Below are positions 30,191-39,146 of a stretch of 64,000 bases of DNA, piece after piece (positions within the stretch are counted from its first letter, which is position 1; every line of letters starts with the position of its first letter). Under the pieces are notes generated by a model that saw nothing but the letters and a program-made list of their open reading frames with translations, did not search any database and was not told the origin of the DNA. The stretch covers positions 1,302,001-1,366,000 of the forward strand of contig NZ_CP036537.1 in the NCBI RefSeq assembly GCF_021184025.1, written 5' to 3'. Source of the DNA: Rhodopseudomonas boonkerdii. Lineage in GTDB: Bacteria > Pseudomonadota > Alphaproteobacteria > Rhizobiales > Xanthobacteraceae. The position numbers and the translations under genes are program-made.

Positions 30191-31369
30191 TCAGGCGCCG
30201 GCAGGCATGGCGCCGTGCGGGAAGGCTTCCTTAGACGCATGCACCTGTTCCAGCAGCTCGATATAGCGTGAGCCGACATGGTCCCAGCCGTAGTTGAGTG
30301 CCGTGGTATGCGCGCCCTCCCGCAATTTTGCGAGCAGGTCCGGATCGGCAAAGGTTGCGGCAATTTTGGTGGCGATGTCTTCGGCGTCCATCGTTATCCG
30401 GTAGCCGTTTACACCATCGCGCAGATAGTCTTCGATGCCGCCGACCGGAGTTGCGAAGACCGGCGTCGAACATGCCATGGCTTCCATGCAGACCAGTGAG
30501 AAGGTCTCATAAGCTGTGGGCAACACGAACGCGTCGGCGGCCGAATAGAGGGCAGGCATATCCGTGCGGGATCCCGCAAAGATGAGCCGATCCGCAGATG
30601 TCGTCGCGATTTTGCGATAAGGAGCTGGATTGTCCGAGCCGACCACCAGCATCCACGCCTCTGGCCCAAGGCGGTCGAGTGCGCCGATCGCGTGAGCAAG
30701 GCCTTTGCGACGAAATTCGTGACCGGCAAACAGCAGCAACTTGGCATCCAGTGGGATACCGAACTCGCGGCGCATGGCAATGCCTGCGGCGATGTCCCGC
30801 TTGAAGCGCGTGAGATCGATACCATTCGGGATCACACGTATGCGCGACGCCGGCACCTTGTAGATATCCTGCAGTTCCGTCGCAACGCGCGGCGAGACCG
30901 CCACATACATGCGATAGCGCAGACCACCGATCATCCAGCGATCCCGCAGGCTCACCCACAGATGCATCGGGTTGACCATCCATTTCCAATCGCCGGCATT
31001 GCGCTTCTCGATCAGGCTTTGCGCATTCACTGCATGGACCACGAGCACGTCGCCGCTCAGGCTGTCGCCATGGCTGAGAACGACAGCCTTGGCATGATGT
31101 TGGAGTGCGCGCGTTGCCAGCATGGTGAAGATCGGCACTACGAGGAAGCGGCCGACATAGCGCAGCATGCCGCGCGTCTTGATGCGCGACAGCCACCCGC
31201 CGACACGTTCCACATGCGTGCCAGCGGCAGCTCTCTCGCCGACTGCGCTGGCAAGAACGGTATTGGCGATTTTTGCCCGGCTGAACGCGCAAGCGAGTTC
31301 ATTCGCGACGCTCTCGACGCCGCCGACCGAACTTAGCTCTTGGACGATCTGTACGATCTCGATGGTCAT
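30191..31369 (-). CDS. GT4 family glycosyltransferase, minus strand
   Basis: A 392-residue GT-B enzyme (IVQELSSVGGVESVANELAC near the start; YETFSLVCMEAMACSTPVFA at the donor site). The N-terminal VGGVES is typical of nucleotide-sugar enzymes that transfer to a polymer or lipid. It is oriented against the rest of the locus, so it has its own promoter within 31370-31640. Its role is inferred only from context. Confidence 0.87.
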   Translation of the reverse strand: MTIEIVQIVQELSSVGGVESVANELACAFSRAKIANTVLASAVGERAAAGTHVERVGGWLSRIKTRGMLRYVGRFLVVPIFTMLATRALQHHAKAVVLSHGDSLSGDVLVVHAVNAQSLIEKRNAGDWKWMVNPMHLWVSLRDRWMIGGLRYRMYVAVSPRVATELQDIYKVPASRIRVIPNGIDLTRFKRDIAAGIAMRREFGIPLDAKLLLFAGHEFRRKGLAHAIGALDRLGPEAWMLVVGSDNPAPYRKIATTSADRLIFAGSRTDMPALYSAADAFVLPTAYETFSLVCMEAMACSTPVFATPVGGIEDYLRDGVNGYRITMDAEDIATKIAATFADPDLLAKLREGAHTTALNYGWDHVGSRYIELLEQVHASKEAFPHGAMPAGA

Positions 31370-31639
31370 GGCGTAACGCTCGAAAATGGCCGAATGAACC
31401 AGCCGCGAAATTCACCGCGGATCGCAATGTTGATCCGTCCTGTTCTTGGCAGGCTTTCACCTGCGACACAATGTCCAATTCCAGAAACAGCATATGATCA
31501 TCCAGCCGGGACATATTTCGACATATTACGCCGATGTGGTCCGGTTGAATGGTTCTGATGTGTATCGAATTGAAGTACCCGGTCTCAAAAGGAAACAGGT
31601 GAAGCAGGCCGGTAAAAGCGATTGCGCGACGAAGCCGTA
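31370..31639. other. Intergenic region with a short direct repeat
   Basis: This 270-bp gap between the minus-strand glycosyltransferase start and the IclR gene end holds no supported gene. GACATATT occurs twice, at 31510-31517 and 31520-31527, separated by two bases, in an AT-richer patch. It is likely the glycosyltransferase promoter region. Confidence 0.35.
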
Positions 31640-32449
31640 TCAGAGGTTAACAGCGGAATAGGCCTTGCTGATGGCGGCTGCTGCCCGCTGCAGCTTTTCA
31701 CGCAGATTGATTTGACCGGCTTTGGGAGTCCGGAAGGCGGGCGCGACGAAGGAAATGGCCGCGACGACACCGTTGCCGTCGCGAACGCCGGCGGCGACGG
31801 CATAGACATGCGGTGTGATTTCCGCGTGCGATTCCGACCAGCCTTCCTCGCGGATCGTTGTCAGTTCATGCGCCAAGGCTTTGCGATGTTGACCGAAGCC
31901 GGGATCGCGCAAAATAGCGTCCTCGAGCAACTGCTCGATCTCGGCCTGCGGCTGGTATGCGAGCAGGAGCTTCGGTCCCGCGCCGCGATGCAGCGGCAAG
32001 GCGGTGCCGACCTCGAAGGTGAGACGTATGCGCGACGACGACTCGGCGCGTTCGATGCAGACAGCGCGATCGCCCGAGCGGCGCAGGAGAATGACGGTTT
32101 CACCGACGTCCTGTGCAAGCCGCTTCATATGCGGGCGTGCCATGGAGCTCAGATCCGTGCCGGCGCGTGCCGCTTGTGCAAGGCCGATGACGCGCGGCGC
32201 GAGAACGAACGAGCCGCGTCCGTCTTCGTCGATGAGTTCGGCTTCGCGGAGAATGCCAATATAGCGATAGGTGGAGGAGAGCGGGACGCCGATCTGCTCG
32301 GACAGGCTTTCAGCCGAATGCCGCGGGCGCTCGGTCGAGAAAGCGAGGAGTGCACGCAGGATTTTACGCGAACTGCCGTCCACTACTTGCGTCCGGTTCG
32401 TTCCGTCGCGCGCTGCGGTGGTTCTCTTGATCACCAATGCGCTCTCCAT
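31640..32449 (-). CDS. IclR family transcriptional regulator
   Basis: A 269-residue regulator. Residues about 22-85 form the winged helix (SAESLSEQIGVPLSSTYRYI), followed by the IclR effector domain to the C-terminus (VGTALPLHRGAGPKLLLAYQ). IclR proteins usually control aromatic or carbon catabolic genes and sense a pathway metabolite. It is divergent from the molybdenum hydroxylase operon across 121 bp containing two palindromes (see 32526-32562). Confidence 0.92.
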   Translation of the reverse strand: MESALVIKRTTAARDGTNRTQVVDGSSRKILRALLAFSTERPRHSAESLSEQIGVPLSSTYRYIGILREAELIDEDGRGSFVLAPRVIGLAQAARAGTDLSSMARPHMKRLAQDVGETVILLRRSGDRAVCIERAESSSRIRLTFEVGTALPLHRGAGPKLLLAYQPQAEIEQLLEDAILRDPGFGQHRKALAHELTTIREEGWSESHAEITPHVYAVAAGVRDGNGVVAAISFVAPAFRTPKAGQINLREKLQRAAAAISKAYSAVNL

Positions 32450-32525
32450 TCGCTACAGCTTGCCGATGGAAAAGGCGGTTCGCGGACATCGATACATGCG
32501 ATCAAACCTTGCCACGCCGCTCAAT

Positions 32526-32562
32526 TCTTATACCATAAGACAGTGTTCTCATCAATTGAGAA
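32526..32562. promoter_or_regulatory. Candidate IclR operators
   Basis: Two palindromes lie side by side in the IclR/hydroxylase gap: TCTTAT-ACC-ATAAGA (32526-32540, 15 bp) and TTCTCA-N5-TGAGAA (32546-32562, 17 bp). The first has the size and central three-base spacer seen in many IclR-type operators. The second ends nine bases before the start of the FAD subunit gene. Confidence 0.55.
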
Positions 32563-32570
32563 GTAGCGCT

Positions 32571-33458
32571 ATGAAGCTTCCGTCGCTGGACTATGCTCGC
32601 CCCGCTACACTCAACGAGGCGATCGCGATTCTCGCCGCGCAGGGGGGGGATGCGAAAGCGATCGCTGGCGGTCAAAGCCTGATGCCGATGCTGGCGTTTC
32701 GGCTTGCTGCGCCAAAATTGCTCGTCGATATCGGGCGCTTACCCGGTCTGAATCGAATCGATGTCTCCGAAGATGGCGTCGATCTCGGCGCGCTCGTGAC
32801 CTGGCGCATGATCGAGCGCGATGCGCGTCTCGCGCAGGCCCATCCACTATTGGCCGCTGCAATTGCTCATGTTGCGCATTATCAGGTGCGTAATCGCGGC
32901 ACTGTCGGCGGTAGCCTCGCGCATGCCGATCCTGCAGCGGAAATGCCCGGCATCGCGGTGACATGCGATGCGCTGCTGACGGTCGTCGGTCTGAACGGCA
33001 TGCGCATCGTACCCGCAGCCGCCTTCTTCCGCGGTGGCTTGGAGACCGTTCTGGCGCCCGATGAGCTGATCGTCAACGTGCGTTTGCCGCCATGGCGACG
33101 CGCGCGGCGATGGGGGTTTGCAGAATTCGGACGCCGGCGCGGCGATTTCGCCATGGCCGGCGTTGCAGTCTACTATGATCTCGATGTGCAGGGAGATATC
33201 GGCGATGCACATGTCGGCGTCATCGGTGTGGCCGATCGGCCGGTGCGACTCAAAGACGTTGAGGGCATCCTGAATGGCCAGCGGCCAAGCGTGGACCTGA
33301 TCCGGCAGGCGGCTGATGTGGCACGAGGCGCCGTCGATCCTTCGGATGATATCCATGCGGAAGGCGCCTATCGCCGTGAACTCGTCGGTGTCTTGCTCGA
33401 ACGAGTGCTCGCCACGGCCGGCAATATAAAAATACCGGAGGCGGCATGGCATCTCTGA
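32571..33458 (+). CDS. Molybdenum hydroxylase, FAD-binding medium subunit
   Basis: A 295-residue subunit of the xanthine dehydrogenase / CO dehydrogenase type. FAD-binding motifs AIAGGQSLMPMLAFRL and NRGTVGGSLAHADPAAEMP are intact. It passes electrons from the iron-sulfur subunit to FAD and then to an acceptor. The ATG at 32571 is chosen; the frame stays open from 32271, but that part runs through the operators and the IclR gene. It overlaps the next gene by 13 bases. Confidence 0.94.
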   Translation: MKLPSLDYARPATLNEAIAILAAQGGDAKAIAGGQSLMPMLAFRLAAPKLLVDIGRLPGLNRIDVSEDGVDLGALVTWRMIERDARLAQAHPLLAAAIAHVAHYQVRNRGTVGGSLAHADPAAEMPGIAVTCDALLTVVGLNGMRIVPAAAFFRGGLETVLAPDELIVNVRLPPWRRARRWGFAEFGRRRGDFAMAGVAVYYDLDVQGDIGDAHVGVIGVADRPVRLKDVEGILNGQRPSVDLIRQAADVARGAVDPSDDIHAEGAYRRELVGVLLERVLATAGNIKIPEAAWHL

Positions 33459-33943
33459 TTGCGGTTCATATCCGCGTCAATGGATCGGATGTGTCGATGA
33501 TGGTCGAGCCGCGAATGACGCTGGCCGATACCCTTCGCAACGAACTCCGTCTGACCGGCACGCATCTCGGCTGCGAACATGGCGCATGTGGCGCCTGTAC
33601 CGTGATAGTGGATGGTGCGGCCGTGCGCGCCTGCCTGATGTTGGCTGCGCAGGCAGAAGGATCCGATGTGATGACAGTGGAAGGGCTTGGCGGTATCGCG
33701 CAGCTCGGTCCATTGCAGCGCGCCTTCCGGAAAAACCACGCTTTGCAATGCGGCTTCTGCACGCCCGGCATTTTGACCACGGCGCATGCGCTTCTGATGG
33801 AGGAGCCGGATGCTGATGAGGACCGTATCCGTGAGGTGATTTCCGGTAATCTGTGTCGCTGTACCGGTTATCTTCCGATCATCGCCGCCATTCTCGAAGC
33901 GCGCGAGGCGTATCGCGATCAGCAGCGTGAGGCGGCGCAATGA
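33446..33943 (+). CDS. Molybdenum hydroxylase, 2x[2Fe-2S] small subunit
   Basis: A 165-residue small subunit. Plant-ferredoxin cluster ligands are Cys43, Cys48, Cys51 and Cys63 (GCEHGACGACTVIVDG region); the second cluster uses Cys102, Cys105, Cys137 and Cys139 (CGFCTPG and NLCRCTGY). All eight cysteines are present, so both clusters should form. It sits between the FAD and molybdenum subunits and overlaps the latter by four bases. Confidence 0.96.
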   Translation: MASLIAVHIRVNGSDVSMMVEPRMTLADTLRNELRLTGTHLGCEHGACGACTVIVDGAAVRACLMLAAQAEGSDVMTVEGLGGIAQLGPLQRAFRKNHALQCGFCTPGILTTAHALLMEEPDADEDRIREVISGNLCRCTGYLPIIAAILEAREAYRDQQREAAQ

Positions 33944-36231
33944 CCGCACCCGTGAATCTTTTAGTGGGCAGCGCCGTCGAGCGCATGGAAGACGCGCGTT
34001 TCCTCGCGGGTACGGGAACGTTTGCCGACGATCTCATCCGCGAAGATATGCTGCATGCGGTGATCCTGCGTAGTCCGGTCGCGCATGCGCGTATCGTCAA
34101 AATCGATGCGGCAGTGGCTTTGGAGATGGCGGGCGTGCATGCTGTTATCACCGCTGCCGATATTGGCGCGGATATCCCGCTGATTCCGTTACGCCTCGCG
34201 CCAATGGTGGAGTTCGAGCCGTTTCGACAGCCCGTTATCGCCAGCGACAAGGTGCGCTATGTCGGCGAACCGATCGCCCTGGTCGTCGCCAGATGTCGTG
34301 CGCTGGCCGAGGACGCGCTCGAGGCGATCGAGGTCCAGTTTGAGACACTGACGGCAGTGACCGGGCGAGGCGTCGGCGCGGACGCGTTGTTCGACGGTGC
34401 GAATGAAAACGTCGCCGTGCAATATGATGCAGGTTTTGGCGAGGTCGATACCGCATTTATTGGGGCAGATTACATCCGCACCGAGTGCTTCAGCGTGCAG
34501 CGACATACGGCGCTGCCGATGGAAACACGCGGTCTGCTCGCCGAATGGGATATCGCATCGCGCCGCCTTGTGGTCAGCGGAGCGACAAAGGTCACCTTCT
34601 ATAACCGGCGTACACTCGCAAGCATGCTCGGTATGCGCACGGAAGACATCGATCTGATCGAGATTGATGTCGGTGGCGGCTTCGGTGTCCGCGGAGAGTT
34701 CTATCCCGAGGATTTTCTTGTGCCATTCGCGGCTCGTAGGTTGGAACGTCCCGTCAAATGGATCGAGGACCGCCGCGAGCATTTGATGGCAATCAATCAT
34801 TCGCGCGATGTCGCCTGCGAATTGTCGATTGCTTGCCGCAGCGACGGCTTGTTTCTCGGCCTGCGTGGTAAGCTGTTCAGCGATATGGGCGCCTATATTC
34901 GCACCAATGGTGGCGTCGTGCCCGCCAAAGCCGCGCAATTCCTGCCGGGGCCTTACCGCATTCCGCATGTCGGCATTTCGGTCGAAGCGTTTCTCACCAG
35001 CAAGACGCCGGTTGGCACCTATCGCGGCCCGGGACGCTTCGAAGCCAACTTCTTTCGCGAGAGGTTGATCGACATGGTAGCTGCGGATCTCGGCATCGAT
35101 CCCGCGGAAATCCGTCGCAAGAATCTCATCACCGAAGCAGAGTTGCCCTATCCCATTGATGGGCTCGTTCCCTATGAAGGGTCGACCGCGTACGACACCG
35201 GTAATTATCTGGCTGGATTCAAACGCGCGCTGGACGAGATCGGCTGGCATGAGAAGATGGATTTGCAAGGCAAGCTCATCGACGGCGTTCGTCACGGCAT
35301 CGGGCTTGGCTGCTTCGTTGAAAGCGGCGGTGCAGGACCGAAAGAGAACGCGTTGCTCACGGTGGAAGTGGACGGTTCATTGACCGTGGCCGTCGGCTCT
35401 TCGGTGCTGGGGCAGGGACTGGAAACAGTGCTCGGCCAGATTGCCGCGGATATGTTGTCGATTCCGTTCGACCGCATTCGTGTCCTGCATGGCTCGACGA
35501 CCCTGCTCGATGAAGGCTTCGGCACCTACCACTCGCGGGCCGTCGTCATGGGCGGATCTGCTGTGCTCGATGCAGGGAAGAAATTGCGCGAGAAGATCCT
35601 GGCGCGTGGGGCGGAGCGGCTGGGGCGGCCGAACAGCGAGTTGATCGTCCTCGATGGCAATGTAGTAGCTGCCAATGGCGCGACCGTCTCGTTTGCGTCG
35701 CTTGCCAGCGATGGCGCTCTCTCAGCGAGCGGTACATTCTCCAACAATCAACGCACGTATAGTTACGGGACGCATGCCGCGCATGTCACGGTCGATCCTC
35801 GAACCGGTGCGGTAGAGATCCTCGATTATGTGGCCGTGGAAGATGTCGGCCGGGCGATCAATCCGGCCGTGGTGCACGGGCAGGCGATCGGCGCCATCGT
35901 CCAGGGGCTCGGCGGCGTATTTCTCGATCATCTCATCTATGATGAGGAAGGGCAGTTGTTGAACGCTTCGCTGGCGGACTACTTGGTGCCAACGGCGAGC
36001 GATTATCCGGCACTGCGGGCGATCACGCTTGAACTCTGCCGGTCGCCGAGCAATCCGCTCGGTGCGAAGGGGGCCGGTGAAGGGGGTATCGTGGCCGTGG
36101 CCGCGGCGACGGCGAATGCCGTAGCGGCAGCTCTGGCGCCGCTGAATGTACAGATTCATCATCTGCCCCTGACGCCGCCGCGTCTGTGGCGTCTCATCAA
36201 GGATGCGCGCGAACCCGCCGCTGCTGCATAG
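33940..36231 (+). CDS. Molybdenum hydroxylase, molybdopterin-cytosine-type large subunit
   Basis: A 763-residue catalytic subunit. It has VGGGFGVRGEFYPED near residue 247, an active-site loop TYRGPGRFE (closer to CoxL form II or general hydroxylases than to the AYxCSFR loop of true CO dehydrogenase), GQGLETVLGQ, and the catalytic glutamate Glu714 in GAKGAGEGG. It hydroxylates a carbon next to a ring N or carbonyl. The substrate is unknown; neighbours suggest an aromatic or heteroaromatic acid. No maturation genes (XdhC/CoxD types) are near. Confidence 0.94.
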   Translation: MTAPVNLLVGSAVERMEDARFLAGTGTFADDLIREDMLHAVILRSPVAHARIVKIDAAVALEMAGVHAVITAADIGADIPLIPLRLAPMVEFEPFRQPVIASDKVRYVGEPIALVVARCRALAEDALEAIEVQFETLTAVTGRGVGADALFDGANENVAVQYDAGFGEVDTAFIGADYIRTECFSVQRHTALPMETRGLLAEWDIASRRLVVSGATKVTFYNRRTLASMLGMRTEDIDLIEIDVGGGFGVRGEFYPEDFLVPFAARRLERPVKWIEDRREHLMAINHSRDVACELSIACRSDGLFLGLRGKLFSDMGAYIRTNGGVVPAKAAQFLPGPYRIPHVGISVEAFLTSKTPVGTYRGPGRFEANFFRERLIDMVAADLGIDPAEIRRKNLITEAELPYPIDGLVPYEGSTAYDTGNYLAGFKRALDEIGWHEKMDLQGKLIDGVRHGIGLGCFVESGGAGPKENALLTVEVDGSLTVAVGSSVLGQGLETVLGQIAADMLSIPFDRIRVLHGSTTLLDEGFGTYHSRAVVMGGSAVLDAGKKLREKILARGAERLGRPNSELIVLDGNVVAANGATVSFASLASDGALSASGTFSNNQRTYSYGTHAAHVTVDPRTGAVEILDYVAVEDVGRAINPAVVHGQAIGAIVQGLGGVFLDHLIYDEEGQLLNASLADYLVPTASDYPALRAITLELCRSPSNPLGAKGAGEGGIVAVAAATANAVAAALAPLNVQIHHLPLTPPRLWRLIKDAREPAAAA

Positions 36232-36239
36232 GAACGCTT

Positions 36240-37244
36240 GTGCCGATCGATATTCACGCTCACTACGTGCCGCCCCAACTGCTCTCCGCCGTTGCGGACC
36301 GTGGTGCGATGTGCGGCGTCAGGCTGCTGCCGGCGGGGAATGGTCGTCCGCCGGCGCTCGGCTTTGACTATGGCTTCAGGGTTCGCCCCTTCTTCCCCCA
36401 GCTCGTCGAACCGGTTGCTCAGCGCCGCGCCAGCCTCGATCGCCAGAGGCTGGACCGCCAGCTGGTCGCAACCTGGCCCGATATCTATGGCTACGGTCTC
36501 GAACGCGGCGCCTGCGCGCAGTGGCATCGCATGCTCAACGACACGCTGGCGGAATGGTGTAACGCCAATAGCGATCGTTTCTCCTTCGTGGCATCGGTGC
36601 CGCTGGTCGATACGAACGATGCGGCTGCCGAGCTCGAACGGGCGATCTATCTCGGCGCAGTCGCAGCAATGATTCCAGCCAATGTGGAAGGCGTCAATAT
36701 TGGCGAGAAAGCGCTCGATCCATTCTGGGCCAAGGCCGAAGCGCTTGGCCTTCCCGTGATTTTGCATCCCGTTCTCGTCGAACCGGCGCCCCGGGCAGCA
36801 AAGTTCGCGCTGACACAGATCGCCCAGTATACATTCGATACCACACTCGGCATTGGTTCGGTCCTGCTGTCAGGTGTGCTGGATCGTTTCCCCGCGCTGA
36901 CGCTCGTGCTCAGCCATGGTGGTGGGGCATTTCCTTATTTGCTCGGGCGATTCGATGTGATGCATGAGCGGATGGACAAGGCGGCACAAGGCAATGTCGC
37001 GCAACTCGCGCCGTCCGCCTACGCGACACGGGTCGGCTATGACACCATCGTGCATGCGCCGAAGGCGTTGCGGTTTCTGGTCGACACGGTAGGCATCGAA
37101 CAGATTGCGCTCGGTACCGATGAGTCCTTTCAGCCGGCCGATCGAGATCCTGTCGCCAGCGTAAAGGCTGCGGGGTTCTCGCCGGTCGATGTCGAGCTGA
37201 TCACAGAGATCAATCCGAGACGCCTGTTTCCCCGCCTTCCCTGA
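36240..37244 (+). CDS. ACMSD-type amidohydrolase/decarboxylase
   Basis: A 334-residue TIM-barrel metal enzyme of the amidohydrolase-2 family, related to aminocarboxymuconate-semialdehyde and resorcylate decarboxylases. Metal ligands are His6-x-His8 (DIHAHYVP), a His in VILHPVL, a His in LSHGGGAFPYLLGRFD, and Asp in LGTDESF. The start is GTG at 36240, nine bases after the large subunit stop, with AGGAA upstream. Its place in the hydroxylase operon suggests a decarboxylation or ring-cleavage step in the same pathway. Confidence 0.88.
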   Translation: MPIDIHAHYVPPQLLSAVADRGAMCGVRLLPAGNGRPPALGFDYGFRVRPFFPQLVEPVAQRRASLDRQRLDRQLVATWPDIYGYGLERGACAQWHRMLNDTLAEWCNANSDRFSFVASVPLVDTNDAAAELERAIYLGAVAAMIPANVEGVNIGEKALDPFWAKAEALGLPVILHPVLVEPAPRAAKFALTQIAQYTFDTTLGIGSVLLSGVLDRFPALTLVLSHGGGAFPYLLGRFDVMHERMDKAAQGNVAQLAPSAYATRVGYDTIVHAPKALRFLVDTVGIEQIALGTDESFQPADRDPVASVKAAGFSPVDVELITEINPRRLFPRLP

Positions 37245-37294
37245 ATTTTGGCGCTGTCCCGCCTGGTTATACATGAGAGTGAGAGGAATGACCG

Positions 37295-38323
37295 ATGCTG
37301 AAAGATCTGCTTGTCGTCGCTGCCGCTACCTTTGCACTGCTCGGTCACGCGCAGGCTCAGACCATGAAGACGGTCAAGGTCGGGACCACCAATCTCTCGT
37401 CGGATATCGGCTTGTTCCTGGCGGAGAAACGCGGTTATTTCAGGGATGAAGGACTGAAGGTCGAGCTCGTTCCCTTCGATGCCGGTGCCAAGATGGTGGC
37501 GCCGCTCGGTGCTGGCGATCTCGATGCCGGCGCGGGCGCTGCATCTGCGGGACTCTATAATGCCGTCAATCGCGGACTGAAGCTGAAAATGGTGGCTGAC
37601 AAGGGCACCAATATCTCCGGCTACAGCTACAAGGCATTGATGGTGCGCAAGGATCTGATCGAATCCGGAGCGTTCAAATCATTGGCCGACTTGAAGGGCA
37701 AGAAAGTTGCGATCATTGCCAACGGTGCGGCGGACGAGTCGGTGATCAATCAGGCCCTCAAGAAAGCGGGACTGAAAGATGACGATATCGAAAAGGTATT
37801 CCTGCCGTTTCCGCAGCATCTGACCGCCTTCGCCAACAAGGCGATCGACGCTTCCATTTCTGCTGAACCTGGCGTCACCGCCATGATACGCAACAACGCC
37901 GCGGTGCGCTTTGTCGGTATCGATGACTTCTATCCGGTGCAGCAGACCGCGATGTTGCTCATCAACGGGAAATTCGCCGATGATCGCAAGACCGTTACGG
38001 CCTTTCTCAAGGCCTATCTGCGCGGCGTGCGCGATTATGTAGCAACCCTGAAGGACGGAAAGATCGCAGGTCCCGGCGCCGAGACCATGATCCGGGACAT
38101 CGCCGAGATGACGGGAATTAGGGATACGACGCTGCTTCATCAAATGGTGCCGGTATTCATCGATCCGGACGGACAGATTAATCGCGCCAGCGTCGAGACC
38201 GATCTGGCGTACCTCAAGTCTCGCGGTTTGGTCGCCAATGATATTTCAGCCGAGGGCGTCGTCGATATGTCCTTCGTCGAAGAATTAAAGCCTGTGCTCG
38301 GATCGTTCAAGGCGTCAAACTGA
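37295..38323 (+). CDS. ABC importer substrate-binding protein (SsuA/NMT1-like)
   Basis: A 342-residue periplasmic protein with a signal peptide (MLKDLLVVAAATFALLGHAQ, cleavage near AQA-Q). The mature part follows the NMT1/SsuA pattern: GTTNLSSDIGLFLAEKRGYF, LGAGDLDAGAGAASAGLYNA and LPFPQHLTAFANKAIDA. Such proteins bind sulfonates, thiamine precursors, nitrate or aromatic acids. It is the first transporter gene, 50 bp behind the amidohydrolase, and is likely co-transcribed. Confidence 0.9.
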   Translation: MLKDLLVVAAATFALLGHAQAQTMKTVKVGTTNLSSDIGLFLAEKRGYFRDEGLKVELVPFDAGAKMVAPLGAGDLDAGAGAASAGLYNAVNRGLKLKMVADKGTNISGYSYKALMVRKDLIESGAFKSLADLKGKKVAIIANGAADESVINQALKKAGLKDDDIEKVFLPFPQHLTAFANKAIDASISAEPGVTAMIRNNAAVRFVGIDDFYPVQQTAMLLINGKFADDRKTVTAFLKAYLRGVRDYVATLKDGKIAGPGAETMIRDIAEMTGIRDTTLLHQMVPVFIDPDGQINRASVETDLAYLKSRGLVANDISAEGVVDMSFVEELKPVLGSFKASN

Positions 38324-38339
38324 GCGAGCGATCACTCCG

Positions 38340-39146
38340 ATGTCCTCGTTGGAGCAGCCGGTGACTGCCGCGAAGATCAGTCTCTGCAATGTGTCCAAGC
38401 GCCATGGCGAGCAATTGGCGTTGGCCAACATCACCCTCGACATTCCCGTCAGCACCTTTTTTGTGGTGGTCGGGCCAAGTGGCTGCGGCAAAACGACTTT
38501 GTTGCGGATGCTGGCAGGTCTCGATGCGCCATCCGATGGCGAGATCCGGATCGGTGAGCCGCAGCTGGGACAGCCGCAAAACGCGATGGTCTTTCAGGGC
38601 GACTCGCTTTTTCCATGGATGACGGTGTGGGACAACGCTGCATACGGTCTGACGATGCGCAATGTGCCGTCCGCACGCATCGCCGAGGTGGTCGGGCACT
38701 TCCTGAACAAGACTGGCATGTATGACGCGCGGGCGCTTTATCCGCATCAGCTCTCCGGCGGCATGCGCCAGCGTGTGTCGATCGCGCGGGCTTTTGCCAC
38801 CGATCCCGATATCCTCCTGATGGACGAGCCGTTTTCGGCACTCGACGAGCAAAACAGGGTGTTGCTGCACGAAGAGCTGCTGCGGATCTGGGAGGAGGCG
38901 CGCAAGACCGTGGTATTCATCACTCACAGCGTCGATGAAGCCGTGACGCTGGGCGACCGGATCATGGTGATGACGGCGGGCCCCGGACGCATCAAGACCA
39001 TTGTTCCGGTCACGCTGCCACGTCCGCGCAATGTGGTCGAGCTTCGGCACACGCCGGCTTATGGTGAGCTCGTCTATGACATCTGGGCGCAACTGCGTGA
39101 GGAAGTTGATCGCGTACGCAGCCGCGAACCCAGGGGGAAGACATGA
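38340..39146 (+). CDS. ABC importer ATPase (SsuB-like)
   Basis: A 268-residue ATPase with Walker A GPSGCGKTTLL, Q-loop VFQGDSLFPWM, signature LSGGMRQRVSIARA and Walker B ILLMDEPFSALDE. It powers uptake with the flanking binding protein and permease. It overlaps the permease gene by four bases (ATGA). Confidence 0.93.
   Translation: MSSLEQPVTAAKISLCNVSKRHGEQLALANITLDIPVSTFFVVVGPSGCGKTTLLRMLAGLDAPSDGEIRIGEPQLGQPQNAMVFQGDSLFPWMTVWDNAAYGLTMRNVPSARIAEVVGHFLNKTGMYDARALYPHQLSGGMRQRVSIARAFATDPDILLMDEPFSALDEQNRVLLHEELLRIWEEARKTVVFITHSVDEAVTLGDRIMVMTAGPGRIKTIVPVTLPRPRNVVELRHTPAYGELVYDIWAQLREEVDRVRSREPRGKT

Noticed and set aside
33940..36231. True aerobic CO dehydrogenase large subunit
   Set aside because: The active-site loop TYRGPGRFE lacks the Cys-containing AYxCSFR sequence of form I CO dehydrogenase, so CO oxidation is not assumed.
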